A DNA stretch of 64,000 bases. Source: Radiobacillus kanasensis. GTDB taxonomy: Bacteria; Bacillota; Bacilli; Bacillales; Amphibacillaceae. This document shows, one piece after another, positions 33,068 through 41,440 of the stretch (within the stretch, counting starts at the first letter, position 1; each line of letters starts with the position of its first letter). Made by a program: the position numbers and the translations under genes. The notes below the pieces were generated by a model. That model was not told where the DNA came from. It searched no databases and worked only from the letters and a program-made list of their open reading frames with translations. Location of the stretch: positions 3,726,001 through 3,790,000 of the forward strand of contig NZ_CP088020.1 in the NCBI RefSeq assembly GCF_021049245.1. Direction: 5' to 3'.

Positions 33068-33553
33068 TTAAATTTGGTTTATTATCTTCTTTTCGTGTTC
33101 CAACAGCCACTCTTTTCTCCAAAGCTCTCCCGCATATCCGGTAAGAGATCCGTTCGCTCCAATGATGCGGTGGCACGGAACGACGATAGGGATTTGATTT
33201 TTACCATTCGCACTCCCAACCGCTCGTACCGCTTTTTCATTCCCAATTTGAATCGCGATATCTTTGTACGATCCTACTTCCGCATAAGGTATTGCAGTCA
33301 ATGCTTGCCACACTTTCTTCTGAAAATCTGTACCCGTTAAGGCATATGGAAAATCAAACTCAATCCGTTCTCCATTAAAGTACTCTATAAGTTGAGCGTA
33401 ACAAGCTTCTACAGCACCAGAGCGTCCTTCCACTCTCTCATTGGTCACTTCTTTTTTATCCGTAAAATGAATCGCGTGCACCGATTCCCCAGAACCAGTA
33501 ATTTCTAAAATTCCAATCGGGGAGTCTAAGTCTACCGTGTAATCCTTATTCAT
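33068..33553 (-). CDS. ogt: Methylated-DNA--protein-cysteine methyltransferase (AdaB/Ogt)
   Basis: 161 residues. The suicide-acceptor site is VVPCHRIIGANGSLTGYAGE at about residues 125-144, and the winged-helix DNA-binding part FQKKVWQALTAIPYAEVGSY precedes it. It removes methyl groups from O6-methylguanine in DNA, one per protein molecule. Its ATG lies inside the last codons of alkA (8-bp overlap). It is the last gene of adaA-alkA-ogt, and so is likely induced by alkylation through methylated AdaA. Confidence 0.93.
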   Translation of the reverse strand: MNKDYTVDLDSPIGILEITGSGESVHAIHFTDKKEVTNERVEGRSGAVEACYAQLIEYFNGERIEFDFPYALTGTDFQKKVWQALTAIPYAEVGSYKDIAIQIGNEKAVRAVGSANGKNQIPIVVPCHRIIGANGSLTGYAGELWRKEWLLEHEKKIINQI

Positions 33554-34457
33554 CTAAATACCTCCATAGATAAAATGTAGCGAAGGCTTCCCATCCTTCC
33601 CAGGCTTTCGACCATTCCTTTATTTCTTCCAATGACGGTTTTCGATCCCAATTCAACCGCTTTTTTAAAGCATTATGTAGTCCAACATCTGCAATCGGAA
33701 AAGCAGACGGGTGTTGAAGACATCTCATGATACAGTAATCTGCTGTCCAAGCCCCTACCCCTCGAACCGAAACTAATTCAGCATGGATATTCGAATAAGA
33801 CTGCATGTCCAGAAGAGATTTCTTACTCCTTTTTCCCGCTGCTATATCCTGAGCAACTCCAATCACATATTCCGCTTTTCTCGCACTGAATTGAAGCGCG
33901 GTCAAATCCTCTACCTGGAAGTTTGCTACGATTTGAGCCGATGGAAAGATCCAATACGTTTTCCCATCGAAAGAAAGGGACGAACCATAAGTCTCTACAA
34001 AACGTTTCTTCAATTTGTAAGCAAACGTAAGATTAATTTGTTGTCCAATAATAGCCCAAGTCAGTGCCTCAAATAAATCAGGGATGGAGACTATTCGCAG
34101 CCCGTCGTATAAAGATACGATTGGTTTCAACAGTTCATCCTGATTTGCTATTTGATAGAAAGCTTCTAGGTCTTGATCAAAACCGAACCACTCCCAAACA
34201 TATCGGGCGACCTGCTCGCGTTCTGTTAGACTAGTATCCTTGTTCCGAATCTCTACCATCAAATGTCCACTATCGAAGGTCACCTTCAACAAAAGAAATG
34301 CCTCTTTTATTTCAATAAGCTTGTACACACTATCCCCGTTAATCTGATGCAAAATTTCAGAATCCGATCTACTTAAAAAGTGTAGGCATTCTGCATAACT
34401 GAACAGATTTGGAGGTATAATTTCCACCCATGTCTTATGGTCGTTCCATCGCATCAT
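33546..34457 (-). CDS. alkA: DNA-3-methyladenine glycosylase II (AlkA)
   Basis: About 303 residues. HhH-GPD glycosylase: EALTWAIIGQQINLTFAYKL starts the domain, the helix-hairpin-helix is VRGVGAWTADYCIMRC, and the catalytic aspartate is in FPIADVGL (about D249). It cuts alkylated bases out of DNA to start base-excision repair. ATG 34457 has AGGAGTGG upstream and lies inside the end of adaA (23-bp overlap); ATG 34454 is equally placed. The overlap on both sides shows tight co-translation of the three repair genes. Confidence 0.92.
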   Translation of the reverse strand: MMRWNDHKTWVEIIPPNLFSYAECLHFLSRSDSEILHQINGDSVYKLIEIKEAFLLLKVTFDSGHLMVEIRNKDTSLTEREQVARYVWEWFGFDQDLEAFYQIANQDELLKPIVSLYDGLRIVSIPDLFEALTWAIIGQQINLTFAYKLKKRFVETYGSSLSFDGKTYWIFPSAQIVANFQVEDLTALQFSARKAEYVIGVAQDIAAGKRSKKSLLDMQSYSNIHAELVSVRGVGAWTADYCIMRCLQHPSAFPIADVGLHNALKKRLNWDRKPSLEEIKEWSKAWEGWEAFATFYLWRYLDE

Positions 34458-35022
34458 ATCCACTCCTAGAAAGCTCTTTTCGATAGTCATTAGGGGATTG
34501 CTTCATCCACTTTTTGAATACTTTATAAAAATTTGAGGGACTCTTAAAGCCCACCCCATAACAAATATCCAGGTTAGTTTTACTCGTGTTTTCCAGCAGA
34601 AAAATCGCTTTACCAATTCGTACTTTTTCTAAATAACCTCTTGGCGTTACAGACGTCTCCTGCTTAAAAACTCTTTCTAGGTGGAAAGGACTTACTCCAA
34701 CGTGACTTGCCAAATCATCTAAAGTAATTTTTTCTTTTGCGTGATTCACTAAAAAGGTTACAACCTGCTGAACCAAATCCACATGCGGGGAATGCTCCAC
34801 CTCCGGCTGACACCTTTTACAAGCACGATACCCAGCCCTTTCCACTTCTGCTTTAAGAAGAAAAAACTCTACATTTTTCTTCTTAGGCTTTCTCGACCTA
34901 CAAGAAGGTCTGCAATAAATCTTAGTCGTTTTAACAGCTGTAAAAAATAATCCATCGTAAGTCCGGTCACAGTTCAAAATGATCTTCCACATTTCTTCAA
35001 ATGACAAGTCGATGCTGGACAA
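34435..35022 (-). CDS. adaA: AdaA methylphosphotriester-DNA methyltransferase / AraC-type activator
   Basis: 195 residues, same two-domain size as Bacillus AdaA. Residues 1-85 are the Ada metal-binding domain, with cysteines C37, C41, C68 and C71 (YCRPSC and CKRC); C37 takes the methyl group from phosphotriesters. Residues 92-190 hold the AraC helix-turn-helix pair (LDDLASHVGVSPFHLERVFK; LDICYGVGFKSPSNFYKVFK). Methylation turns it into an activator of its operon. TTG 35022 is the start behind GGAGGGG. It heads adaA-alkA-ogt. Confidence 0.93.
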   Translation of the reverse strand: MSSIDLSFEEMWKIILNCDRTYDGLFFTAVKTTKIYCRPSCRSRKPKKKNVEFFLLKAEVERAGYRACKRCQPEVEHSPHVDLVQQVVTFLVNHAKEKITLDDLASHVGVSPFHLERVFKQETSVTPRGYLEKVRIGKAIFLLENTSKTNLDICYGVGFKSPSNFYKVFKKWMKQSPNDYRKELSRSGYDAMERP

Positions 35023-35189
35023 GCTATCCCCTCCAAGTCGTGCGTCCTTTACACTATTGTACCTCTTTTTGTCACCTTTTTCGTCCTTATTCTTGCTCTT
35101 ATGGTCAAGAGCTGATCATCAAACTAATCCCCGTTTACATACATCATTACTTTAGAACAAACCATACTACGAAAAGGGTGGTGACTATT

Positions 35190-37388
35190 ATGAAATTCAA
35201 CAATTATGATGTAAAGATAGACCAAAATGGACAACTACAAATTGTTCTTCATGTAGATACATATTCGCAAGATTTCTTATCGGAGTTTAGTGTCGAGCTG
35301 GACCCTCGAGACCCTAGAAAAGACTCCTTAAAACAAACTGCACGAGCATTCGTTCGAAAACATTTTCCAAAATTAAAGATTGCTACCATCGTTGTAGTTG
35401 CTGGCTCCACCATTTTAGCTAGCTTCCCTGTGAGTAAAGTAGAGGCCCACGAGGTAACGTTTAATATGTCCTATCTCTACTTCGGAAACACGCAATCCTA
35501 TATCACACAAATCGATCGAACGAAAGGAAACTTAAGCGTCGTTTCCCCGAGCTATTTTGACTTGAATGCAGACGGTTCATTAAAGATAACAGCACAGTTC
35601 GATCCTACGTTCATTAAGGAGATGCATGATCGTGGAATAAAGGTCGTCCCCTTCCTTAGCAATCACTGGGACCGAAGCCTTGGCCGCTCCGCTTTAGATA
35701 ATAGGGAAAAACTTTCTAGCCAAATTGCAGAGTTCATGACTACGTATCAATTAGATGGTGTACAAGTGGATATCGAGAATGTAACAGACTTAGACCGCAG
35801 CGCCTACACCGATTTAGTTCGGTTGTTAAGAGAAAAAATCCCTCAAGGAAAAGAGGTTTCCGTAGCGGTAGCTGCTAATCCAAATGGTTGGGGAAAAGGA
35901 TGGCATGGCTCTTACGATTACAAGGAGCTTGCAAAGTATGCCAATTACCTAATGGTGATGAGCTATGATGAAAGCTATGAAGGAAGCCCAGAAGGCCCTG
36001 TTGCAAGCTATGACTGGGTAGAGCGATCTATCCAATATGCCTTAAATCAAGAGGTTCCTCCCGAAAAAATTGTACTAGGCATTCCTTTTTATGGACGGTA
36101 TTGGAAAGAGGGAGCTCAAACAGGTGGGCGCGGAATATCCAATCGAAGAGTAGAAGAGTTGATTGCGGAATATGGTGGGAAAGTAACTTTTGATGAAGCA
36201 AGTAAGTCACCTAAGGCTACCGTAACAATAGGATCTACACCTTTCACAGTAGCTGGAACCACCTTATCTTCAGGCACCTACCACATATGGTATGAAAATG
36301 CTGATTCTATTAAAGCAAAGCTAGAACTCGTTCATAAATACCATCTCAAAGGGACCGGTAGCTGGAGTCTAGGACAGGAGGATCCCTCTATTTGGCAAGA
36401 TTATAAAAATTGGATTTCTCACGATGCCGATACAGCACCACCCGCGCTTCCAGAACCCGACGAGAAGGAAACATCTTATGACACGTATATTGTCCGTTCA
36501 GGGGATTCCTTATGGAAGATTGCAAGCATGTATCAGCTCACCGTCCAACAATTGAAAGCCATTAATGGATTAAATTCGGATGTCATTTATGTGGGACAAA
36601 TGTTAATCGTATCTCCTTCTGCACCAACAAGTCCGACAACAGCATTGATACCAAAAACAACAAGTCCAACTGTACCGAAGCAGCCGACGGTTGTTCAGCC
36701 ACCTAAGGTTACATCTCCTAGCCTAAAAGTAGGATCAAAAGGAACAGCGGTGACGAATCTACAAAATAACCTGAAGAAGCTTGGACTGTATAAAGGGAAA
36801 ACGAATGGCACATTTGATACAGCAACCAAAAATTCGGTCATTGCCTTCCAAAAGAAATATAAACTGAAAGCAACCGGTGTTGCAGATGCAACGACACTCA
36901 AGAAAATCAATGATGTTGTGAAAAGTAGCACGAAGAAAGATCCAACACTTAAGGTTGGATCGAGAGGTTCTGCAGTAGTCGATTTACAAAACAAGCTGAA
37001 GAAAACGCGCCATTATAAGGGCAAAGCCCACGGAACGTATGATACTGCTACAAAGAATGCAGTTATTGCGTTCCAGAAAAAATACAAGCTGAAAGCAGAT
37101 GGAATAGCGAATGCAACAACAATTTCAAAGCTGAGTGCCGTTACCAAACCCACTACTTCTGTAAAAAAATATCCGACTTTAAAAGTCGGGACAAAAGGGT
37201 CTGCCGTCACAGACTTACAAAATAAACTAAAGAAAACGGGCCACTATAAGAAAAGAGTTCACGGAACCTACGACTCGGCAACGAAAAGTGCTGTCATTGC
37301 TTTTCAAAAAAAGTATAAGTTAAAAGCCGATGGGATAGCTAGTCCTATTACATTAAGCAAATTAGATGCCGTTACAAGAGCAAAATAG
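35190..37388 (+). CDS. GH18-domain protein with LysM and three peptidoglycan-binding repeats
   Basis: 732 residues. A cytoplasmic N-terminal stretch of about 62 residues comes first, then one hydrophobic helix (IATIVVVAGSTILASFP, about 64-80). The GH18 barrel follows (about 90-410), with the catalytic signature DGVQVDIEN at 189-197 (E196). A LysM domain sits at about 430-475 (YIVRSGDSLWKIASMYQLTV), a Pro/Thr linker, and three PG_binding_1 repeats (LKVGSKGTAVTNLQNNLKKL and two close copies). It resembles YaaH/YdhD-type cell-wall or spore-cortex glucosaminidases. Start at 35190 follows AAAGGGTGGTG. The long cytoplasmic leader before the membrane helix is unusual for a secreted wall enzyme. Divergent from adaA. 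Confidence 0.85.
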   Translation: MKFNNYDVKIDQNGQLQIVLHVDTYSQDFLSEFSVELDPRDPRKDSLKQTARAFVRKHFPKLKIATIVVVAGSTILASFPVSKVEAHEVTFNMSYLYFGNTQSYITQIDRTKGNLSVVSPSYFDLNADGSLKITAQFDPTFIKEMHDRGIKVVPFLSNHWDRSLGRSALDNREKLSSQIAEFMTTYQLDGVQVDIENVTDLDRSAYTDLVRLLREKIPQGKEVSVAVAANPNGWGKGWHGSYDYKELAKYANYLMVMSYDESYEGSPEGPVASYDWVERSIQYALNQEVPPEKIVLGIPFYGRYWKEGAQTGGRGISNRRVEELIAEYGGKVTFDEASKSPKATVTIGSTPFTVAGTTLSSGTYHIWYENADSIKAKLELVHKYHLKGTGSWSLGQEDPSIWQDYKNWISHDADTAPPALPEPDEKETSYDTYIVRSGDSLWKIASMYQLTVQQLKAINGLNSDVIYVGQMLIVSPSAPTSPTTALIPKTTSPTVPKQPTVVQPPKVTSPSLKVGSKGTAVTNLQNNLKKLGLYKGKTNGTFDTATKNSVIAFQKKYKLKATGVADATTLKKINDVVKSSTKKDPTLKVGSRGSAVVDLQNKLKKTRHYKGKAHGTYDTATKNAVIAFQKKYKLKADGIANATTISKLSAVTKPTTSVKKYPTLKVGTKGSAVTDLQNKLKKTGHYKKRVHGTYDSATKSAVIAFQKKYKLKADGIASPITLSKLDAVTRAK

Positions 37389-37395
37389 ACAATCA

Positions 37396-37423
37396 AACCC
37401 CAGGGCATTACGTCCCTGGGGTT
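37396..37423. terminator. Terminator between the GH18 gene and the GGCT-like gene
   Basis: AACCCCAGGG and CCCTGGGGTT form a perfect 10-bp stem with an 8-nt loop. The minus-strand gene's final codons and stop lie within it. Confidence 0.78.
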
Positions 37424-38043
37424 ACATATGATTCTAACTGTTCTCGAGTTAACTTCCCTTTAATACCAGGTACCTCAGCCATATAATCCATCATTTCAGA
37501 ATCTGACAACCCGACTTCTCTTTTCAGTCCTTGCATGATGGTACTTAAGTATTCCAAAGATGGGGCATTAAGTTCCTCATTCTTCAGCCCTTCTGAAGAA
37601 GTAAACGTAAAAACAGGATATCCACCTTCTTCACCTACATATAGTACGTTACCATACCAACTTTTAAGGTATAAGTAGTTTCCCTGTTCCATCACTTTCT
37701 CTATGTCCAACGCTACACTTGAAACATGATTCTCCTGACTAACCACATCAAAAAATTGCTCCTTCGTAATCAAATACATATAACTGTAAGTATGCGAAAT
37801 CGACTCCTTTTTGGGGTCAACAAAAGCAACCCCTTTGCCTTGCCACTGGGCCGCTTCTTTTGCAAAGTAAAGCTGGTGCTTCATCACATATGACTTTTCC
37901 TCAACAGGCAGTGATTGATCCCTGCAGCCCGGATTCTTCCTTGTGGATCCCTTCGGAGTTCCCCCTTTGATATAGCACAGGAATCGGTCTTTGTTCATAT
38001 TAGAACCATAAGAGGCATACCAGACATACTCCGTTTGATTCAC
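37408..38043 (-). CDS. Gamma-glutamylcyclotransferase-like (AIG2/GGCT fold) protein
   Basis: About 211 residues. The GGCT-like nucleotide-loop motif YASYGSNMNKDRF lies at the N-terminus, which is the diagnostic YGSN element. The rest shows beta strands of the small barrel (VWYASYG, GVAFVDP, VLYVGEEGGYPVFTF). Activity on gamma-glutamyl amines or peptides is possible; the catalytic glutamate cannot be assigned by eye. GTG 38043 right after the upstream stop, with AGGGGAGA before it, is preferred over ATG 38070. It is coupled to the GrpB-family gene. Confidence 0.7.
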   Translation of the reverse strand: MNQTEYVWYASYGSNMNKDRFLCYIKGGTPKGSTRKNPGCRDQSLPVEEKSYVMKHQLYFAKEAAQWQGKGVAFVDPKKESISHTYSYMYLITKEQFFDVVSQENHVSSVALDIEKVMEQGNYLYLKSWYGNVLYVGEEGGYPVFTFTSSEGLKNEELNAPSLEYLSTIMQGLKREVGLSDSEMMDYMAEVPGIKGKLTREQLESYVTPGT

Positions 38044-38045
38044 AC

Positions 38046-38567
38046 TCAATCTCCCCTTTTCTGATGCCAAGCTAAAGCTCTTTGTTCCAATTCGGATACA
38101 AATCTTTCTTTACCTTGAATGTAAGATTCGATTTGATACGGAAACTTTTTCGCGAGTCTTTCTTTTAAGTCTCCGTAGGCTTTGGCTTCCTCTGGGAATG
38201 CCCGTAAATAGTCTCGGAGTGCAAGATGGCGTATGATCTCCGGACTTTTGTTTTCGTATATATGTACATGATGGGTCCGATTATCTCCACCTTTTTGAAA
38301 ATAACGTCTCCCTCGAATCCCATTTTCTCCTTTAGGCTCATAGCCAATTGCAATCATGGAATCGTTAAAGCCATCCACCTGATGAATATTTTTCACTACA
38401 GGCATGATATCAATGATTGGTTTTGCCTTTAGTCCTTTTACGGAGGTACTGCCTATATGATGGATAGCTATTAGTTCCTCACCGAAAATACGACTCAGAT
38501 GATCCGCTTCCTCTTCAAATAAGGACTTCCAACCCTCTTGATAAGGTAAAACATCTACTTTTCTCAT
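38046..38567 (-). CDS. GrpB (UPF0157) family protein
   Basis: 173 residues. The nucleotidyltransferase-like fold is marked by IAIHHIGSTSVKGLKAKPII at about residues 34-53, followed by DIMPVV, and by the conserved HHVHIY near residue 95. Members of this family were annotated near glutamate-rich protein B; some act on CoA precursors or nucleotides, but role here is unknown. Start at 38567, with GAGGTG at good distance. Overlaps nothing; a two-base gap separates it from the GGCT-like gene. Confidence 0.85.
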   Translation of the reverse strand: MRKVDVLPYQEGWKSLFEEEADHLSRIFGEELIAIHHIGSTSVKGLKAKPIIDIMPVVKNIHQVDGFNDSMIAIGYEPKGENGIRGRRYFQKGGDNRTHHVHIYENKSPEIIRHLALRDYLRAFPEEAKAYGDLKERLAKKFPYQIESYIQGKERFVSELEQRALAWHQKRGD

Positions 38568-38755
38568 CACTACGCACCTCACCATACTAATCACGACTAC
38601 ATGAACCCATTGTAACAAAAGATTTAATTTCCGAAGGGCTATTCCTCTTTGTAACGCCTGCCCGCAAAATAGGAAAAAGCTATCTCAAATGACCCCATAC
38701 CAACCATTAGTTTACACCTAACTGTTGATAAGCATCATAAAAGATAGCTTTGTCT

Positions 38756-39067
38756 TTAAGCAGCATGATCCGATTCTTCGTTATCCGGTTTTGCAGCATC
38801 AATCATAAGAAAAATTGCAGAAAGAATGTGCATGATCATTCCTACGAAAGGAATCCACGCGATACAAGACGTAACTATTCCTAAAATGCTTCCTACAGAA
38901 TCCCCGCCATCTCTTTTCGTTAAAACTAAAGTGATAATATGTAAGGCTAACATGATGCCTAATGGTGCCCAAAAAAGAGAAACCACGACTACTCCACCCA
39001 AAAACGGGATGCCTAGAAAAGCTTCTAACCCACCTGATACCCATTTCAATACCCTTGAAGTTGACAT
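38756..39067 (-). CDS. Small membrane protein, function unknown
   Basis: 103 residues with three or four hydrophobic segments: FLGIPFLGGVVVVSLFWAPL, MLALHIITLVL, GIVTSCIAWIPFVGMIMHIL. The C-terminus is acidic. Bacillales have many such small membrane proteins without known role. ATG 39067 is preceded by AAAGGAGG. About 190 bp upstream of its downstream neighbour hold no other gene. A distant inverted repeat, AAAGCTATCT (38677 region) with AGATAGCTTT (38741 region), lies after the stop. Confidence 0.75.
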   Translation of the reverse strand: MSTSRVLKWVSGGLEAFLGIPFLGGVVVVSLFWAPLGIMLALHIITLVLTKRDGGDSVGSILGIVTSCIAWIPFVGMIMHILSAIFLMIDAAKPDNEESDHAA

Positions 39068-39205
39068 TTCATATCCTCCTTTCTGAAATCTTTAAACGAA
39101 AGAAATTATATCATATAAGTTGTATCTCTTGTTATCCTCTATTGAAAATAGAGGAAGCTGTAAAAGCTCCCCCTACGATATCTTATTCCACTAATATGTG
39201 TTATA

Positions 39206-39628
39206 TTACTTAATCACCCGAAAAGACCCCGTACCAATCGTACAAACCGCTCCGCTTTCGTCCACAATCCTTCCTTCTGTGGTTAGCATGGTCCTTGATT
39301 CATGAATAATATCCGCATACACCGTTATTTTTTGTTTTTTTATTTGCGACATAAAGTGAATGTTTAGATTCGTCGTAACGGTGCTTTCCTCCGGTCTTGA
39401 TGCCATCGTTACAAGTCCCATAGCATTATCTAACATACTTGCGTGAACTCCACCGTGTAAAATGCTAAGTAAATTAAGATGGTGATCTTTTACATCTAAG
39501 GAGATAATCACGTGTTTTTGACCCAATTCTATCATTTCACAACCCAAGTATCCCCAAAACGTTTTGTCTGCATCTTTTACCAGCTTCGCAATATAGCTAT
39601 CCCAATCAAAGGAGGTTGCTTTATTCAT
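39206..39628 (-). CDS. PaaI-type hotdog thioesterase
   Basis: About 140 residues. Hotdog-fold acyl-CoA thioesterase: LLSILHGGVHASMLDNAMGL holds the HGG motif and the helical acid, then TTNLNIHFMSQIKK and TAEGRIV-like TTEGRIVDESG. It should release CoA from acyl-CoAs or arylacetyl-CoAs, useful for relieving trapped CoA. Start at 39628 after AGGGTGAAACG. It lies downstream of the acyl-CoA ligase gene, past a terminator. Confidence 0.88.
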   Translation of the reverse strand: MNKATSFDWDSYIAKLVKDADKTFWGYLGCEMIELGQKHVIISLDVKDHHLNLLSILHGGVHASMLDNAMGLVTMASRPEESTVTTNLNIHFMSQIKKQKITVYADIIHESRTMLTTEGRIVDESGAVCTIGTGSFRVIK

Positions 39629-39654
39629 CGTTTCACCCTTCCTCATATATAGGT

Positions 39655-39692
39655 GCAAAAAACCGCGGGCTCCAGTTGGAACAACCGCGGTC
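39655..39692 (-). terminator. Terminator of the fatty-acid operon after the acyl-CoA ligase gene
   Basis: CCGCGG (39663-39668) pairs with CCGCGG (39685-39690), an inner stem GCTCC/GGAAC-like closes the loop, and six T residues follow on the minus strand. The thioesterase gene lies beyond it. Confidence 0.82.
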
Positions 39693-39722
39693 CGCATTCC
39701 CTTTCAAAGCATGAACTAAGCT

Positions 39723-41411
39723 TTATGATTCATTACTCGTTTCTAATTTCTTTTTCTCTTCCTCAACAACTACTCGACGCAACGTTTTTCCAACTAACGT
39801 TTTTGGAAGACTGTCCCTGAATTCATAGCTGCGCGGTACTTTATAAGAGGCTAATCGTTCTCGACAAAATGCTTCTAATTCTTGTTCGTCTGTTTGCGTC
39901 CCATTTTTCAGCACAACATAAGCTTTCACCGTTTCCCCACGATACGGATCCGGGATACCTGCTACTACCACATCCATAACAGCAGGATGATCAAACAATA
40001 CCTCTTCTACCTCACGAGGATAGATATTAAATCCACCTGCAATGATGAGGTCTTTTTTTCGATCCATAATGTAGAAGAAGCCTTCATCATCCATCACAGC
40101 CATATCGCCCGTGTACAGCCAGCCCTCTCGTAATGTTTTACTAGTTTCAACAGGCTGGTTCCAATACCCTCTCATGACTTGTGGACCTTTTACAATAAGC
40201 TCGCCAACTTCTCCTAGTTCCAACTCTTCCCCTGTTTCAGGATCTACAACTCGAGCATCTGTATCCGGAAACGGAATGCCAATGGATCCAAGCTTGCGTT
40301 TTCCCCAAATGTTATTGGCATGTGTTACGGGAGAAGCCTCCGTTAGTCCATAGCCTTCAAGAAGCTTTCCACCGGTAACTTGTTCAAAGACTTCCTGTAC
40401 CTCTCCAGGGAGTGGAGCCGCCCCACTAATACAAACTTCAATGGATGACAAATCAAAATCACCAATCTTTGGATGATTGATAAGGGCTATATACATCGTA
40501 GGTGCTCCCGGAAAAATAGACGGTTTCATTTTGTTTATAAGTTTAAGCGACTCGTCCGCATCAAACTTCGGTAACAAAAGCAATGTCCCCGCAAGTCTAA
40601 CAGATTGATTCATCAACACCGTCATGCCAAACACATGAAAAAATGGCAGGACAGCTAAATAGCTTTCTTTCGCTTCTTCACTACGATAACTCCAGGCACG
40701 AGATTGAATCGTATTCGCCACTAAATTGTGGTGGGTGAGCATAACCCCTTTTGATAAACCTGTCGTCCCTCCCGTGTACTGAAGAAGTGCTAAATCATGC
40801 TCTGAGTCGATGTTGACTTGCACTGGTGAATCGGAAGCATCATCCAATACTCGTTTAAAGGAAAGAACATTTTCAGAATAATCTACATCGAGTGATTGCC
40901 CTTCTTTTTTCGCTTTAATTGGGTATAACACATTTTTCGGAAATGGTAAGTAATCTTTAATGGACGTATAGATTACGTTTTCCACTTTCGTTTGTGGAAC
41001 CACTTTAGAAATTCGCTTGAACAAAATATCTAATCCAATTAACAGCTTAGCCCCCGAATCATTAAGCTGATGATCAAGCTCTCGCTCCATATAAGTCGGG
41101 TTCGTTTGCACCACAATGGCACCCACTAGTAGCGAACCATAATAAGCAATAACAGCTTGCGGGCAGTTCGGGAGCATAATAGCTACCCGATCGCCCTTTT
41201 GAATGCCTAGCTTTTGTAACGCATTTGCAAACCGATACGTTTCACTTAGTAATTCTTTATACTTCATTTTTCGACCAAGGAAATACAGTGCTGTATGTTC
41301 CGGATAGTTAGCCGCAGCGTCTAATAAAAATTGCGCCAAGTTTTGCTTCGGATAGTCATAGGAAGGCAAAACTTCCTTGGGGTAATGCTTTAACCATACT
41401 TTTTCTGACAT
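39723..41411 (-). CDS. lcfA: Long-chain fatty-acid--CoA ligase
   Basis: 562 residues. ANL-type adenylating enzyme: the AMP/ATP P-loop is LLQYTGGTTGLSKGVMLTHH (about 208-227), then GYGLTEASPVTHAN, GWLYTGDMAVMDDEGFFYIM and the C-terminal lysine in PKTLVGKTLRR. It activates long-chain fatty acids to acyl-CoA through an acyl-AMP, at the membrane face. ATG 41411 follows AAAAAGGGG. It is the last gene of the minus-strand fad operon and feeds FadE with substrate. Confidence 0.93.
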   Translation of the reverse strand: MSEKVWLKHYPKEVLPSYDYPKQNLAQFLLDAAANYPEHTALYFLGRKMKYKELLSETYRFANALQKLGIQKGDRVAIMLPNCPQAVIAYYGSLLVGAIVVQTNPTYMERELDHQLNDSGAKLLIGLDILFKRISKVVPQTKVENVIYTSIKDYLPFPKNVLYPIKAKKEGQSLDVDYSENVLSFKRVLDDASDSPVQVNIDSEHDLALLQYTGGTTGLSKGVMLTHHNLVANTIQSRAWSYRSEEAKESYLAVLPFFHVFGMTVLMNQSVRLAGTLLLLPKFDADESLKLINKMKPSIFPGAPTMYIALINHPKIGDFDLSSIEVCISGAAPLPGEVQEVFEQVTGGKLLEGYGLTEASPVTHANNIWGKRKLGSIGIPFPDTDARVVDPETGEELELGEVGELIVKGPQVMRGYWNQPVETSKTLREGWLYTGDMAVMDDEGFFYIMDRKKDLIIAGGFNIYPREVEEVLFDHPAVMDVVVAGIPDPYRGETVKAYVVLKNGTQTDEQELEAFCRERLASYKVPRSYEFRDSLPKTLVGKTLRRVVVEEEKKKLETSNES

Positions 41412-41440
41412 TTTCAAACACCCCTTTTTGGCTTTCTAAA

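Noticed and set aside
36720..37380. Long tandem DNA repeat near the end of the GH18 gene
   Set aside because: The three similar stretches are protein-level peptidoglycan-binding repeats with diverged codons, not a DNA satellite or CRISPR.
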